A stretch of 64,000 bases of DNA from Streptomyces sp. NBC_00344 (GCF_036088315.1 NZ_CP107996.1:2376501-2440500); one strand, 5' to 3'; positions 15,098 through 25,669 are shown, numbered from the stretch's first letter. Numbers and translations: made by a program. Notes: generated by a model from the letters alone, not told the origin.

Positions 15098-16186
15098 CTA
15101 CACGTTGAAGCGGAACTCCACCACGTCGCCGTCCTGCATGACGTACTCCTTGCCCTCCATACGGGCCTTGCCCTTCGCGCGCGCCTCGGCGACCGAGCCC
15201 ATCTCGATGAGGTCGGCGAACGAGATCACCTCGGCCTTGATGAAGCCCTTCTGGAAGTCGGTGTGGATCACACCGGCGGCCTCGGGGGCCGTCGCGCCCT
15301 TCTTGATCGTCCAGGCGCGGGACTCCTTGGGGCCTGCCGTGAGATACGTCTGCAGGCCCAGCGTGGTGAAGCCGACCCGGCCGAGAGTGGCGAGACCCGG
15401 CTCCTCCTGGCCCATGGACTGGAGGAGTTCCAGTGCCTCGTCGTCGTCGAGCTCGATCAGCTCGGACTCGATCTTCGCGTTGAGGAAGATCGCCTCGGCG
15501 GGGGCGACCAGCGCGCGCTGCTCGTCCTTGAATGCCTCGTCGACCAGTTCGTCCTCGTCGACGTTGAAGACGTACAGGAAGGGCTTGGTGGTGAGGAGGT
15601 GCAGCTCGTGCAGGAGGCGGCCCTTCTCGGTGCCGGCGGTGATCCCGGCGGCGAAGAGGGTCGTGCCGGCCTCGAGGATCTTCTGGGCCTCCTCGACGGC
15701 GGCGAGGACGGCGACCTTCTCCTTCTGGAGACGGGACTCCTTCGCCAGGCGCGGGACCGCCTTCTCCACGGACTGGAGGTCGGCCAGGATGAGCTCGGTG
15801 TTGATGGTCTCGATGTCGTCCTTGGGCGAGACCTTGCCGTCGACATGGACGACGTTCTCGTCCTTGAAGGCGCGGATGACCTGGCAGATCGCGTCGGATT
15901 CCCGGATGTTCGCGAGGAACTTGTTGCCCAGGCCCTCACCCTCCGATGCGCCGCGCACGATGCCCGCGATGTCGACGAAATCGACCGTGGCCGGGATGAT
16001 CTTCTGCGAGGCGAAGACCTCGGCGAGCTTCGCCAGGCGTGTGTCGGGGACACCGACGACGCCGACGTTCGGCTCGATGGTGGCGAACGGGTAGTTGGCC
16101 GCCAGCACGTCGTTCTTGGTCAGGGCGTTGAACAGGGTCGACTTACCGACATTCGGCAGACCGACGATTCCGATCGTGAGCGACAC
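15098..16186 (-). CDS. ychF: Redox-regulated ATPase YchF (Obg-family)
   Basis: 362 residues, the standard YchF length. The P-loop is GLPNVGKSTLFNAL, followed by DFVDIAGIVRGASEGEG (G3). The C-terminal TGS domain ends DVVEFRFNV. YchF prefers ATP to GTP and interacts with the ribosome. The GTG at 16184-16186 has GGAAG upstream and gives the family start MSLTIGIVGLPNVGK. The last residues overlap one copy of the 23-bp repeat, so the 3' end appears to be an integration target that was restored intact. Confidence 0.95.
   Translation of the reverse strand: MSLTIGIVGLPNVGKSTLFNALTKNDVLAANYPFATIEPNVGVVGVPDTRLAKLAEVFASQKIIPATVDFVDIAGIVRGASEGEGLGNKFLANIRESDAICQVIRAFKDENVVHVDGKVSPKDDIETINTELILADLQSVEKAVPRLAKESRLQKEKVAVLAAVEEAQKILEAGTTLFAAGITAGTEKGRLLHELHLLTTKPFLYVFNVDEDELVDEAFKDEQRALVAPAEAIFLNAKIESELIELDDDEALELLQSMGQEEPGLATLGRVGFTTLGLQTYLTAGPKESRAWTIKKGATAPEAAGVIHTDFQKGFIKAEVISFADLIEMGSVAEARAKGKARMEGKEYVMQDGDVVEFRFNV
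15102..15124. repeat. Right copy of the 23-bp direct repeat within the ychF end
   Basis: Identical to 14062-14084, and part of the intact ychF reading frame, just before its stop. Restoring a target gene's 3' end is the usual result of site-specific integration into a gene end. Confidence 0.65.
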
Positions 16187-16363
16187 GTTGGCGACTTCCC
16201 GTAGCGAGAGCTGATGTACCCGGCCCGGAGGTGGGCCGATCCACCAGTTTACGGGCGTGTCGCGGGGGTCTCGGCGTCCCGGCGGATCGAACGCATCGGC
16301 AAGCTCGGCCAAAGCGCGTGTCCAACGCCTGATTCCTCCCACCTTGCGACCTAACGTGGTCGA

Positions 16364-16879
16364 GTGGAGCAGCAACCGAGGATCCGCGCCTCTCGGCCCG
16401 AAGGGCCCCCCGAGCACAGAATCACGGCGACAGTCCCGGCGACCGTGTACCGGGCATCCGCGTCCCGGGGCAGGCGCGAGGCGCCGGTGGTGCTCGCGCT
16501 GCGCCGGATGCCGAACCCGCGGCTGACGGGTCTGGGCGGCGGGATCTTCTCCGCAGCCGTGATGTTCATGATCGGTTGCCTGGACAGTCTGCTGTTCGAT
16601 GGCGGACCACTGATGTACGGACTGCTGTTCCTGCCGGTCGGTGCGCTGACCGCGCTCTGGGTGCGTCCGGCGGATCTGGTGACGGCGCCGATCAGTGCGC
16701 CGATCGCCTTCGCCTTCGGTGCCCTGCCGATCACGGACAGCGGTGGATTCGGCGGGCGCCTGATGGCCCTGATCACCACACTCGCGCTGAATGCGGGCTG
16801 GCTGTACGGCGGGACCCTGGTCGCCGGGGTGATCGCGACCGTCCGGAAGGTACGCCAGATCCGGCGGCGCTACCGCTGA
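16364..16879 (+). CDS. DUF6542 membrane protein
   Basis: 171 residues with a GTG start. A basic N-terminal tail of about 50 residues is followed by four hydrophobic segments (GGIFSAAVMFMIGCL, LLFLPVGALTALWV, ITAPIAFAFGALP-like, ALNAGWLYGGTLVAG) and a basic C-terminus (KVRQIRRRYR). This matches the DUF6542 family of actinobacterial membrane proteins. It is divergent from ychF. Function is unknown. Confidence 0.75.
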   Translation: MEQQPRIRASRPEGPPEHRITATVPATVYRASASRGRREAPVVLALRRMPNPRLTGLGGGIFSAAVMFMIGCLDSLLFDGGPLMYGLLFLPVGALTALWVRPADLVTAPISAPIAFAFGALPITDSGGFGGRLMALITTLALNAGWLYGGTLVAGVIATVRKVRQIRRRYR

Positions 16880-16942
16880 TCCGCCGGGCAGGCCCCGGGG
16901 GATCAGCGGTGCGGCGGCCGGGCCGCGCCCCCGCCGCGGTGC

Positions 16943-17680
16943 TCAGCGGCTTGAGGCCGCCATGGCAGCGCCCACGATGCCCGCGTTGTTCTGCAGCTGG
17001 GCCGGGACGATCTCGGCGTCGATCTTCTCGATGAGGGGAAGGAACTTCTCGGCCTTGCGGCTCACGCCGCCACCGATGATGAAGAGCTCGGGCGAGAACA
17101 GCATCTCCACATGGGCCAGGTATTTCTGCACCCGGTGGGCCCAGTGGTGCCAGCTCAGGTCCTCGTCCTCCTTGGCCTTGGTCGACGCGCGCTTCTCCGC
17201 GTCGTGGCCGTGCAGTTCGAGGTGGCCCAGCTCGGTGTTGGGCACGAGGTTGCCGGCGTGGAAGACCGCGGAGCCGATTCCGGTGCCGAACGTCAGCAGG
17301 ATGACGGTGCCCTTGCGGTCACGGCCCGCCCCGAAGGTCATCTCCGCGATACCCGCCGCGTCACCGTCGTTGAGCACGGTGACGGGAAGGCTCAGCCGGT
17401 CTCCGATCAGGGTCGCCGCGTCGACGCCCACCCAGCTCTTGTCGACATTGGCCGCGGTACGGACCGTACCGTCCGTGACGACACCGGGGAAGGTGATGCC
17501 CACCGGGCCCGACCAGTCGAAGTTCCGGACGACCTCGACCACACCGTCGGCCACCCCGTCGGGTGTGGCCGGATGCGGGGTCAGGACTTTGTGGCGCTCC
17601 TGCGCCAGGTCTCCGCGGTCCAGGTCAACGGGAGCACCCTTGATCCCGGATCCGCCGATATCCACACCGAAGATCTGCAT
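16943..17680 (-). CDS. ppgK: Polyphosphate glucokinase (ROK family)
   Basis: 245 residues. The phosphate-binding [16 protein letters not shown] opens the protein, and VLNDGDAAG and [12 protein letters not shown] follow. The length and motifs match actinobacterial PpgK, which phosphorylates glucose using polyphosphate or ATP in the cytoplasm. It is monocistronic, with ispH 171 bp beyond its 5' end in the same direction. Confidence 0.94.
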   Translation of the reverse strand: MQIFGVDIGGSGIKGAPVDLDRGDLAQERHKVLTPHPATPDGVADGVVEVVRNFDWSGPVGITFPGVVTDGTVRTAANVDKSWVGVDAATLIGDRLSLPVTVLNDGDAAGIAEMTFGAGRDRKGTVILLTFGTGIGSAVFHAGNLVPNTELGHLELHGHDAEKRASTKAKEDEDLSWHHWAHRVQKYLAHVEMLFSPELFIIGGGVSRKAEKFLPLIEKIDAEIVPAQLQNNAGIVGAAMAASSR

Positions 17681-17851
17681 GGACCCAACGTTACGACGTG
17701 CAGCGGACCGTTACGTGCCGGACGCCTCTCTTGCCCGCAGCACGGTGTCACTCCCGCACGCCGGCACGGAGTCGCTCCTGTCCCGAGCCCCGTGCCGCCA
17801 CCCGCCGGAGCGGGAGCCGTGGACCGTCCGGCGGCCCGCCGGACGTGTCCG

Positions 17852-18883
17852 TCAGCTGCCCGACAGGTCCGCCGCCTCGGCGCGCAGGTCCCGGCGGAGC
17901 TCCTTCGGCAGCGAGAAGGTGATCGATTCCTCGGCCGCCTTCACGATCTCCACGTCGCCGAAGCCGCGTGCGGCCAGCCACTCCAGGACTCCGTCGACCA
18001 GGATCTCCGGGACGGAGGCGCCCGATGTGACACCCACGGTGGTGACGCCCTCGAGCCATGCCTCGTCGAGTTCGTCGGCGAAGTCGACGAGGTGGGAGGT
18101 CCGGGCGCCGGCACCGAGGGCGACCTCGACCAGCCGCACCGAGTTCGACGAGTTCTTGGATCCGACGACGATGACCAGATCGGCGTCGGCACCCATCTGC
18201 TTGACGGCAGTCTGGCGGTTCTGGGTCGCGTAGCAGATGTCGTCGCTCGGCGGCGAGATCAGCCCGGGGAATTTGGTCTTCAGTGCGTCGACCGTCTCCA
18301 TCGTCTCGTCGACCGAGAGGGTGGTCTGGGAGAGCCAGACGACCTTCGACTCGTCCCGGACAGTGACGTTGGCGACGTCGTCGGGTCCGTCGACGAGCGT
18401 GATGTGCTCCGGCGCCTCACCACTCGTACCGACGACCTCCTCATGGCCCTCGTGGCCGATCAGCAGGATGTCGTAGTCGTCCTTCGCGTAGCGGACGGCT
18501 TCCTTGTGGACCTTGGTGACCAGCGGGCAGGTGGCGTCGATGGTCGCCAGTCCGCGCTGGGCGGCCTCGTCGTGGACGACGGGCGCGACACCGTGTGCCG
18601 AGAACACCACGATGGAGCCTTCGGGCACCTCCTGTGTCTCGTCGACGAAGATCGCGCCCTTCTTCTCCAGGGTCTGCACGACGTACTTGTTGTGGACGAT
18701 CTCCTTGCGCACGTAGACGGGCGCACCGTACTGCTCCAGGGCCTTCTCGACAGCGATCACGGCACGGTCCACGCCTGCGCAGTACCCACGGGGAGCGGCG
18801 AGCAGGACACGGCGGGCGCCGTCGCGGCGCGCAGCGTCCCCGCTCGGGGTGTCGGCGGGTGAGGGGCTGGACGTTGCAGTCAT
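17852..18883 (-). CDS. ispH: 4-hydroxy-3-methylbut-2-enyl diphosphate reductase
   Basis: 343 residues. Cluster ligand cysteines are visible in [28 protein letters not shown] and [11 protein letters not shown], matching the three-cysteine [4Fe-4S] site of IspH/LytB. It makes IPP and DMAPP in the last step of the MEP pathway. The start is set at [11 protein letters not shown] (18883); an in-frame ATG three codons upstream is possible. The N-terminal 25 residues are low-complexity. Confidence 0.95.
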   Translation of the reverse strand: MTATSSPSPADTPSGDAARRDGARRVLLAAPRGYCAGVDRAVIAVEKALEQYGAPVYVRKEIVHNKYVVQTLEKKGAIFVDETQEVPEGSIVVFSAHGVAPVVHDEAAQRGLATIDATCPLVTKVHKEAVRYAKDDYDILLIGHEGHEEVVGTSGEAPEHITLVDGPDDVANVTVRDESKVVWLSQTTLSVDETMETVDALKTKFPGLISPPSDDICYATQNRQTAVKQMGADADLVIVVGSKNSSNSVRLVEVALGAGARTSHLVDFADELDEAWLEGVTTVGVTSGASVPEILVDGVLEWLAARGFGDVEIVKAAEESITFSLPKELRRDLRAEAADLSGS

Positions 18884-18944
18884 GCCGTCCATCGTAAGGC
18901 CGTGTCCGAAGGGCCGGGGGGCCGCCTTGCGGGAGACTGACGCC

Positions 18945-20327
18945 ATGACTACGGACAGTGGTGGGGCGGGCAGCTCGGCAGCGGCGCCGGCGCTTCGGCG
19001 GAATCTCGGTTTCCGGGACCTCGTGGTCTACGGGCTGCTCTTCATCGCTCCGATGGCCCCGGTCGGGATCTTCGGCACCCTCGACGCCAAGTCGCACGGG
19101 GCTGTCGCCCTGGTCTATGTCGCCGCCACCGTCGCGATGGCGTTCACCGCATTCAGCTACGCGCAGATGGTGCGGGTGGTGCCCCGCGCCGGTTCGGTGT
19201 TCTCCTACGCGACCAAGGGCCTCGGCCCCGGGCCCGGTTTCATCGCCGGCTGGATGGCGATGCTCGACTATCTGCTGATCCCGGCGGTCGCCTATCTCTT
19301 CTCGGGAATCGCGATGAACGCGCTGGTTCCTTCGGTGTCGCGGTGGGTGTGGACGGCCATCGCCGTGGTGGTGACCACCCTGCTGAATCTCTGGGGGGTG
19401 AAGGCTGCCGCCCGGGTGGGTTTCGCGGTGCTGGCCCTTGAGATCGTGGCACTCGGGGTGTTCGTGGTGGCGGCGGTGGTGGTTCTGGTCCGGGACGGGG
19501 CGCAGCGCGGCTGGCTCTCGCCGTTCACCGGCGATGCGGGGTTCTCCGCGGGCGCGGTGCTGGGGGCGGTGTCCGTGGCTGTCCTCTCCTACCTGGGCTT
19601 CGACGCGATCGCGTCGTTCGCGGAGGAGGTCACCGGGGGGTCCGCGCGGGTGGCGCGTGCGGTGCTGTTCTGTCTGGTGCTCGCGGGTGCGCTGTTCATC
19701 GTGCAGTCGTATCTGGCGGCAGTGCTCGAACCGATGTCGTCGGCGCAGCTGGCCGCCGATCCGGTCGCTCAGGGCTCGGCCTTCTACGACACGGTCGACT
19801 CGGCGGCGGGCAGCTGGCTGCACGACCTGGTGGCGTCGAGCAAGGCGCTCGGTGCGGCCTTCGCCGCGCTGGCCGGACAGGCGGCAGCCGGCCGGCTGCT
19901 CTTCGCGATGGGAAGGGACCGGCGGCTGCCACGGCTGCTCTCCAAGGTGGACGGCTCCTCCGGGGTGCCGCGGCCGGCGCTGCTGCTGGCCGCGGTGGTG
20001 ACGCTGCTGGCCGCGGTGTGGGCGGCCCGGCGGGACGACGGCCTCGACCGGCTGGTGTCGGTGGTCGACATCGGGGCACTCACCGCCTTCCTTCTGCTGC
20101 ACGCATCGGTGGTGGGCTGGTTCGCGGTACGGAAGGGCGAAGGAGCACCGGTCTGGTGGCGGCATGTGCTCATGCCGGTGCTGGGCGCGGCGGTGACTGT
20201 CGCGGTGATCGTGAAGGCCACCGCCGTGGCGCAGTGGGCCGGTCTGATCTGGCTGGCCGCCGGGCTGGTGGTGGTCGGCGTGCAGGGGGCCCGTCGTGAC
20301 GGCCGCGATGTCGGTGGCACCCCGTAG
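18945..20327 (+). CDS. APC-superfamily amino acid permease
   Basis: 460 residues with about 12 hydrophobic segments. The first is [18 protein letters not shown], and [20 protein letters not shown] is the conserved APC motif after helix 2. It probably imports an amino acid or amine by proton symport. It is divergent from ispH, and xseA begins 9 bp after its stop, so the two may be co-transcribed. Substrate cannot be assigned. Confidence 0.88.
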   Translation: MTTDSGGAGSSAAAPALRRNLGFRDLVVYGLLFIAPMAPVGIFGTLDAKSHGAVALVYVAATVAMAFTAFSYAQMVRVVPRAGSVFSYATKGLGPGPGFIAGWMAMLDYLLIPAVAYLFSGIAMNALVPSVSRWVWTAIAVVVTTLLNLWGVKAAARVGFAVLALEIVALGVFVVAAVVVLVRDGAQRGWLSPFTGDAGFSAGAVLGAVSVAVLSYLGFDAIASFAEEVTGGSARVARAVLFCLVLAGALFIVQSYLAAVLEPMSSAQLAADPVAQGSAFYDTVDSAAGSWLHDLVASSKALGAAFAALAGQAAAGRLLFAMGRDRRLPRLLSKVDGSSGVPRPALLLAAVVTLLAAVWAARRDDGLDRLVSVVDIGALTAFLLLHASVVGWFAVRKGEGAPVWWRHVLMPVLGAAVTVAVIVKATAVAQWAGLIWLAAGLVVVGVQGARRDGRDVGGTP

Positions 20328-20336
20328 CCTGCCTGC

Positions 20337-21557
20337 ATGGCTCTGAATACGAGTGCGGATGCGCCGCTGCCGGTCGGCGAGGTGTCACGGCTCATCGGGG
20401 GGTGGATCGACCGGCTCGGTGCGGTGTGGGTCGAGGGTCAGATCACACAGCTCTCGCGCCGGCCGGGTGCCGGGGTGGTCTTTCTGACGCTCCGCGACCC
20501 CTCGTACGACATCTCGCTGTCGGTGACCTGCTTCCGGCAGGTCTTCGACGCGGTCGCCGACGTGGTGTCGGAGGGGGCGCGGGTCGTCGTCCGTGCCAAG
20601 CCGGAGTGGTATGCGCCGCGCGGGCAGCTGTCGCTGCGCGCTGTGGAGATACGGCCCGTGGGCATCGGTGAACTGCTCGTCCGTCTTGAGCAGTTGAAGA
20701 AGTCGCTGGCCGGGGAGGGACTGTTCGCGCCGGACCGCAAGAGGCCGGTGCCGTTTCTGCCCCAGCTGATCGGTCTGGTGACCGGCCGGGCGTCGGCGGC
20801 CGAGCGTGACGTGCTGGAGAACGCCCGTCGGCGCTGGCCCGCGGTGCGCTTCGAGGTGCGGAACGTGGCGGTTCAGGGGGTGCGTGCGGTGGCGCAGGTG
20901 GTCGACGCGGTGCAGGAGCTCGACCGGCTGCCGGACGTGGACGTGATCATCGTGGCCCGCGGCGGCGGCAGCGTGGAGGATCTGCTGCCGTTCTCCGACG
21001 AGCAGCTGATCCGGGCGGTGGCAGCGTGCGGTACACCCGTGGTGTCGGCCATCGGGCACGAGCCGGATTCACCTCTGCTCGATCTGGTCGCGGACGTCCG
21101 GGCATCCACACCGACGGACGCGGCGAAGAAGGTCGTCCCGGACGTCGGCGAGGAGCTGGACCGGGTGAGGCTGCTGCGTGACCGTTCGCTGCGGACGCTC
21201 CAGGGGCTGCTCGACCGGGAGCAGCGCGGGCTGGCCGCCGCGCTGGCCAGGCCTTCGATGGAGCGGCCGCAGCTGATGGTGGAGGAACGCCGGGAAGCCG
21301 TCGACGCGCTGGTCGAGCGGAGCCGGCGCACTCTGCGCCATCTGCTGGACCGCGCGGACTCGGAGCTCTCGCACACCCGGGCGCGGGTGATCGCGTTGTC
21401 CCCGGCGGCCACGCTTGAGCGCGGGTACGCGGTGCTCCAGCGAGCGGACGGGGCGGTGGTGCGGTCCCCCGGCGAGGTGTCGGACGGTGAGCCGCTGCGG
21501 GCCCGGGTTTCCGGCGGGGAGCTGCACCTGACGGTCGTACCGGGGGAACAGGACTAG
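20337..21557 (+). CDS. xseA: Exodeoxyribonuclease VII large subunit
   Basis: 406 residues. The N-terminal OB fold ([17 protein letters not shown]) is followed by the catalytic region with [34 protein letters not shown] and [17 protein letters not shown], then a long coiled-coil region. With XseB it degrades single-stranded DNA. It precedes xseB by about 30 bp. Confidence 0.95.
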   Translation: MALNTSADAPLPVGEVSRLIGGWIDRLGAVWVEGQITQLSRRPGAGVVFLTLRDPSYDISLSVTCFRQVFDAVADVVSEGARVVVRAKPEWYAPRGQLSLRAVEIRPVGIGELLVRLEQLKKSLAGEGLFAPDRKRPVPFLPQLIGLVTGRASAAERDVLENARRRWPAVRFEVRNVAVQGVRAVAQVVDAVQELDRLPDVDVIIVARGGGSVEDLLPFSDEQLIRAVAACGTPVVSAIGHEPDSPLLDLVADVRASTPTDAAKKVVPDVGEELDRVRLLRDRSLRTLQGLLDREQRGLAAALARPSMERPQLMVEERREAVDALVERSRRTLRHLLDRADSELSHTRARVIALSPAATLERGYAVLQRADGAVVRSPGEVSDGEPLRARVSGGELHLTVVPGEQD

Positions 21558-21586
21558 CCGGATGAGGCGGAATCAGGGTGGATGAG

Positions 21587-21811
21587 ATGGCCAAGGCAAA
21601 GCCGGAGGAGACAGCTCCGGGGTACGAGCAGGCGCGGGACGAACTGATCGACGTCGTACGGCGGCTGGAGGCGGGCGGGACGACGCTGGAGGAGTCCCTG
21701 GCGCTGTGGGAGCGCGGCGAGGAGCTGGCGAAGGTGTGCCGGGGGTGGCTCGAGGGTGCGCGGGCACGGCTGGACGCGGCCCTCGCGGGGACGGACGCCG
21801 AGGAGGAGTGA
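21587..21811 (+). CDS. xseB: Exodeoxyribonuclease VII small subunit
   Basis: 74 residues with the family signature [35 protein letters not shown]. The ATG at 21587 has GGTGG at ordinary spacing; a GTG nine bases earlier is possible. A Glu-rich C-terminus follows the helical hairpin that binds XseA. Confidence 0.92.
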   Translation: MAKAKPEETAPGYEQARDELIDVVRRLEAGGTTLEESLALWERGEELAKVCRGWLEGARARLDAALAGTDAEEE

Positions 21812-21947
21812 GGGGACGCCCGCCGCCGGACATCCCGGTCCCGGTGAGCGGGGGCGTTCCCCACTGGACACGCGCTGCCGGCCGGCCGCGAGGCGGCCCG
21901 TTCTGCGGGGGTGCGTTGTGAGGCCCGTCACCACGGGCACGATTTAG

Positions 21948-21977
21948 TTGAAACTTAATACATCACGGTCGTAGAGT
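21948..21977 (+). promoter_or_regulatory. Promoter of the nitroreductase gene, with AT-rich dyad
   Basis: TTGAAA (21948-21953) and TAGAGT (21972-21977) are 18 bp apart, a good sigma-70-like promoter. The -35 lies in an AT-rich, partly symmetric stretch (TTAGTTGAAACTTAA) that stands out in this genome and could bind a MarR-like repressor. Confidence 0.55.
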
Positions 21978-22020
21978 CGGGCCGTCGCTTGATCCACTGC
22001 ATGCCCGGAAGGTACGAAAG

Positions 22021-22611
22021 ATGTCGCTCGTTCTCGACCCCGCCGCCCAGGACCTCCTCTTCCGCGAGGCTCGCACCGCCAACACCTTCACGGAGGAGCC
22101 GGTCACCGAAGAGCAGGTGCAGGCGATCTACGACCTGGTCAAGTTCGGGCCGACCGCCTTCAACCAGTCGCCGCTCCGGGTCACCCTGGTCCGCTCCCCC
22201 GAGGCCCGTGAGCGCCTGGTGCCGCTGATGGCCGAGGGCAACCGGCCGAAGACCGCCACCGCGCCGCTGGTCGCGATCCTCTCCGCGGACAATGAGTTCC
22301 ACGAGGAACTTCCGCAGCTGCTCCCGCACTTCCCGCAGGCCAAGGACGTCTTCTTCTCCGAGCGCCCGGCCCGCGAGCAGGCCGCCGCGCTGAACGCCGC
22401 GCTGCAGGCCGGCTACTTCATCGTCGGCGTCCGCGCCGCCGGACTGGCCGCAGGTCCGATGACCGGCTTCGACTTCGGCGCCGTCCAGAAGGAGTTCCTG
22501 GACGACGACCACACCCCGCTGATGATCGTCAACATCGGCAAGCCGGGCGACGACGCCTGGTTCCCGCGCAGCCCGCGCCTCGGCTTCGACGAGGTCGTCA
22601 CCACGGTCTGA
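22021..22611 (+). CDS. Nitroreductase family protein (malonic semialdehyde reductase RutE-like)
   Basis: 196 residues. FMN-binding nitroreductase features include FGPTAFNQSPLRVTLV and the C-terminal IVNIGKPGDDAWFPRSPRL. The overall match is to the RutE/YdfG-partner branch that reduces malonic semialdehyde to 3-hydroxypropionate; no other rut genes are nearby, so the substrate may differ. It is monocistronic, with its own promoter and a strong terminator. Confidence 0.85.
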   Translation: MSLVLDPAAQDLLFREARTANTFTEEPVTEEQVQAIYDLVKFGPTAFNQSPLRVTLVRSPEARERLVPLMAEGNRPKTATAPLVAILSADNEFHEELPQLLPHFPQAKDVFFSERPAREQAAALNAALQAGYFIVGVRAAGLAAGPMTGFDFGAVQKEFLDDDHTPLMIVNIGKPGDDAWFPRSPRLGFDEVVTTV

Positions 22612-22642
22612 GCACCGCAGGCACAGCCCGCACCAACCGGAA

Positions 22643-22674
22643 GGCCGCCGCTCCCCCGGGAGCGGCGGCCTTTT
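22643..22674 (+). terminator. Intrinsic terminator after the nitroreductase gene
   Basis: Perfect 13-bp stem (22643-22655 with 22658-22670) followed by TTTT. It sits between convergent genes. Confidence 0.9.
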
Positions 22675-22693
22675 GTCGTGCCCCCGTTCAGGA

Positions 22694-23230
22694 CTACGGC
22701 GCCGCCGGCTGCGGCCCGGCCTGCAGCGCCGACGCCATCGTGGCCAGCTGCCCGTACGGGGCGGTACCCGTCACCACCGTCGTGGAGCCCTTGTCCCTGC
22801 GCACCAGGGCGTCGTACTTCGGGCCCTTCCAGCGCTGCCAGGTCTCCCCGTCCACCTGCTGCGTCCGGGACGTCCTGGCCGCGTCCTCGGTGACGTCGGC
22901 GACGAACCGATCCGACTGCCCGCTGGACTGCTCCACCGCGACGTACTCCCCCTCCGGGTCCAGGAACCCGAGGTGCCAGGCGTTGCCGGCCTGTCCGTCG
23001 TACGAGACCGACGTCGGCTTCCACTTGCCCGGGAGCCCGACCGGCGCCTGGACCGGATACGGTGCCGCACGCCGCGCGGTGAGCAGCTCGACGCGGTAGT
23101 CGACCGCCTTCATCGGTTCCGAACTGCCGCCGTGCGGCACGAACACATAGATGCATGCGACGACGGCGCCGATGACGACCATCGACTGCACCAGTCCCCG
23201 CACCGTCTGCTTGCCTCGAGTAGCTGCCAC
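22694..23230 (-). CDS. DUF4245 membrane-anchored protein
   Basis: 178 residues. One N-terminal transmembrane segment (VQSMVVIGAVVACIYVFVP) leads to an extracytoplasmic domain with YPVQAPVGLP and WKPTSVSYDG, typical of DUF4245. Function is unknown. It is divergent from glpX, the usual arrangement in actinobacteria as I recall it. Confidence 0.82.
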   Translation of the reverse strand: MAATRGKQTVRGLVQSMVVIGAVVACIYVFVPHGGSSEPMKAVDYRVELLTARRAAPYPVQAPVGLPGKWKPTSVSYDGQAGNAWHLGFLDPEGEYVAVEQSSGQSDRFVADVTEDAARTSRTQQVDGETWQRWKGPKYDALVRRDKGSTTVVTGTAPYGQLATMASALQAGPQPAAP

Positions 23231-23356
23231 TCCCCCATGTTCTCAGGTGCCCCTCATGCTCATCCGTGGGGCCCACTGCTCATTCTGTCGACCTGACGAT
23301 AGGATCGGAAGAACCCTCTACATACGGCCGTCGTCGTATCAGAAAGGTGCGTGCCG

Positions 23357-24388
23357 ATGACCGAGCATCACCTCCCCTCGCCGCTCGAGGTCTCTCCCGA
23401 GGCCCCCGACCGCAACCTCGCCCTGGAACTCGTCCGGGTGACCGAGGCCGCCGCTATGGCCGCAGGCCGCTGGGTGGGACGCGGTGACAAGATCGGCGCG
23501 GACGGCGCCGCGGTCAACGCGATGCGCACGCTCGTCTCCACCGTCTCGATGAACGGCATCGTCGTCATCGGCGAGGGCGAGAAGGACGAAGCCCCGATGC
23601 TCTTCAACGGGGAGCACATCGGTGACGGCACCGGCGCCGAGGTCGACATCGCCGTCGACCCGATCGACGGCACCACGCTCAACGCCAAGGGCATGCCCAA
23701 CGCCATCGCCGTACTGGCGGCGGCCGACCGAGGCTCCATGTTCGACCCGTCCGCGGTCTTCTACATGGACAAACTGGTCACCGGACCGGAGGCCGCCGAC
23801 TTCGTCGACATCAACGCCCCGGTCTCCGTCAACATCCGGCGGGTCGCCAAGGCGAAGCACTCCTCGCCCGAGGACGTGACGGTCGTCATCCTCGACCGCC
23901 CCCGTCACGAGGGCATCGTCAAGGAGATCCGGGAGACCGGCGCACGGATCAAGTTCATCTCCGACGGCGATGTGGCCGGCTCCATCATGGCCGTCCGGGA
24001 AGGCACCGGCGTCGATCTGCTGATGGGCATCGGCGGTACGCCCGAGGGCATCATCAGCGCCTGCGCGATCAAGTGCCTCGGCGGCACCATCCAGGGCAAG
24101 CTCTGGCCGAAGGACGACGCTGAGCGGCAGCGCGCGATCGACGCGGGCCACGACCTGGACCGGGTGCTCTCCACGACCGATCTGGTCAGCGGCGACAACG
24201 TGTTCTTCGTCGCCACCGGCATCACCGACGGCGAGCTGCTGCGCGGTGTGCGCTACCGGGCCGAGACCGCGACGACGCAGTCCCTCGTCATGCGTTCCAA
24301 GTCCGGCACGATCCGTCAGATCGACTCGACGCACCGCCTTTCGAAGCTGCGCGCCTACAGCGCGGTGGACTTCGACCGCGCCAAGTAG
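23357..24388 (+). CDS. glpX: Class II fructose-1,6-bisphosphatase
   Basis: 343 residues. GlpX motifs include [28 protein letters not shown] (metal and substrate site) and GIGGTPEG. It hydrolyses fructose 1,6-bisphosphate in gluconeogenesis. The ATG at 23357 has AAGG at proper spacing; a GTG at 23351 is in frame. It ends at a terminator shared with the convergent WhiB-like gene. Confidence 0.95.
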   Translation: MTEHHLPSPLEVSPEAPDRNLALELVRVTEAAAMAAGRWVGRGDKIGADGAAVNAMRTLVSTVSMNGIVVIGEGEKDEAPMLFNGEHIGDGTGAEVDIAVDPIDGTTLNAKGMPNAIAVLAAADRGSMFDPSAVFYMDKLVTGPEAADFVDINAPVSVNIRRVAKAKHSSPEDVTVVILDRPRHEGIVKEIRETGARIKFISDGDVAGSIMAVREGTGVDLLMGIGGTPEGIISACAIKCLGGTIQGKLWPKDDAERQRAIDAGHDLDRVLSTTDLVSGDNVFFVATGITDGELLRGVRYRAETATTQSLVMRSKSGTIRQIDSTHRLSKLRAYSAVDFDRAK

Positions 24389-24437
24389 CGCCGGTCACCG
24401 CAGGCAGACCCGTACGGCCGATGGCGTCCGTACGCAG

Positions 24438-24480
24438 GAGAAGGGGTGCCCCCCGCGTGCGGCCGGGAGCACCCCTTCTC
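24438..24480. terminator. Bidirectional hairpin between glpX and the WhiB-like gene
   Basis: Perfect 12-bp inverted repeat (24438-24449 with 24469-24480) and a 19-nt loop, between two convergent genes. Confidence 0.8.
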
Positions 24481-24487
24481 CGCGTGT

Positions 24488-24853
24488 TCAGCCCGCCTGG
24501 GCCATCGGATCCGGGACCGCGCTCCTGAGCTCGGCCTCGCGCCGCCTGCGCCGGGCGAGCACCACTCGGCGCTCGGCCGCGGTCAGCCCGCCCCACACGC
24601 CGTAGGGCTCGGGCTGCAGCAGTGCGTGCTCCCGGCATTCGACCATCACCGGACAGCGGGCGCAGACCCGCTTCGCGGCCTCCTCACGGGCGAGCCGAGC
24701 GGCGGTCGGCTCCTTCGAGGGGGCGAAGAAGAGTCCCGCCTCGTCCCGGCGGCACACCGCCTCAGAATGCCAAGGCCCTGCCTCGTCCTCCCGAGGACCG
24801 CGCTGCGCCGGAACGGCAGCTACCTGCAAGGACTGATGCGGCGGATGCAGCAC
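24488..24853 (-). CDS. wblI: WhiB-like iron-sulfur regulator (WblI-like)
   Basis: 121 residues. Four cluster cysteines occur as one (EAVCRRDEAGLFF) and then CARCPVMVEC. The turn motif GVWGGLTAAER and a basic tail (RRRRREAEL) complete the Wbl pattern. Wbl proteins bind a redox- or NO-sensitive [4Fe-4S] cluster and act with sigma factors. I use the name WblI because of its place next to glpX, from memory; the family call is firm, the name less so. The exact start is uncertain, since the first 30 residues are not conserved. Confidence 0.85.
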   Translation of the reverse strand: MLHPPHQSLQVAAVPAQRGPREDEAGPWHSEAVCRRDEAGLFFAPSKEPTAARLAREEAAKRVCARCPVMVECREHALLQPEPYGVWGGLTAAERRVVLARRRRREAELRSAVPDPMAQAG

Positions 24854-24997
24854 GGTCTACTCCTGACGACGGCTTCGCGAGCGAGAGACGATGCAGGGCT
24901 CCCTACCCGCTGTGCGCGCGCCTATGCACTGAGTTCCGAAGCACGCACAATTCCGGTGCCGCCGTAAAGACCGCGGCGAACCGTCGCCGGACGGCCT

Positions 24998-25669
24998 TCA
25001 GGACAGGTGTTTGCGCAGCTTGTCCTGGATGCGGTCGTGGAGGTCGGCGATCAGCTTCCCGCGCTTCGGCCTGGCCTCGATGCTGCCGAACACCGCGCTT
25101 CCGTTGACCACGACGACCGGCGCCTGCGGATTCTCCGACTCCAGCGTGACCACCCCGAACGTACCGAAGATTCCGGTGCCGCTGCCGCGGAGCGTGATGT
25201 TCTCGGGGACACGGATGTCGACGCTGCCGAAGATCGCGGTGGCGTTGATGACCGTGAGCCGCTGCTCGAACAGCGCCTCGGTGAGATCGATCTCCACGCT
25301 GCCGAAGAGCGAGAACGCGTTGGTCCTCCGGCCGATCCGCCACCGGCCCTTGCGCGTGGAACTGGAGAAGATCGCCACCAGGTTCTCAGCCGTCACCGGG
25401 GTGTCCGGGTCGTCCGCGGCCGGTGCGTACACGCCCGCCGCGGGCTCCCGGCGGGCACCGGCCGCCGGCAGGTCCTGGACCAGCGGCTCCAGCTCGGCGA
25501 GGGTCTTGGCCCGGTAGACCGACTCGATCCGCTCCGCATGCTCGTCGGAGTCCAGGCGGCCCTCGGCCAGGGCATCCCTGAGGATGTCCGCGATCCGGTC
25601 GCGGTCGGCGTCGGAAGCGCGGATACCGACGGGCGGCGGCGGTTGCTGGGGGTGCTTTTCGAGGTCCAC
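24998..25669 (-). CDS. DUF1707 protein with LiaF-like C-terminal domain
   Basis: 223 residues. The DUF1707 domain at the start (VGIRASDADRDRIADILRDA, then LAEGRLDSDEHAERI) is followed by repeated beta-strand motifs (FSLFGSVEIDLTEA, AIFGSVDIRVPE, AVFGSIEARP) typical of cell-wall-stress LiaF-like proteins. It has no transmembrane segment. It may sense or tune envelope signals; no two-component genes adjoin. Confidence 0.82.
   Translation of the reverse strand: MDLEKHPQQPPPPVGIRASDADRDRIADILRDALAEGRLDSDEHAERIESVYRAKTLAELEPLVQDLPAAGARREPAAGVYAPAADDPDTPVTAENLVAIFSSSTRKGRWRIGRRTNAFSLFGSVEIDLTEALFEQRLTVINATAIFGSVDIRVPENITLRGSGTGIFGTFGVVTLESENPQAPVVVVNGSAVFGSIEARPKRGKLIADLHDRIQDKLRKHLS

Noticed and set aside
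15060..15124. tRNA gene as the integration target next to ychF
   Set aside because: No cloverleaf or T-loop sequence; the repeat lies in the ychF coding end.
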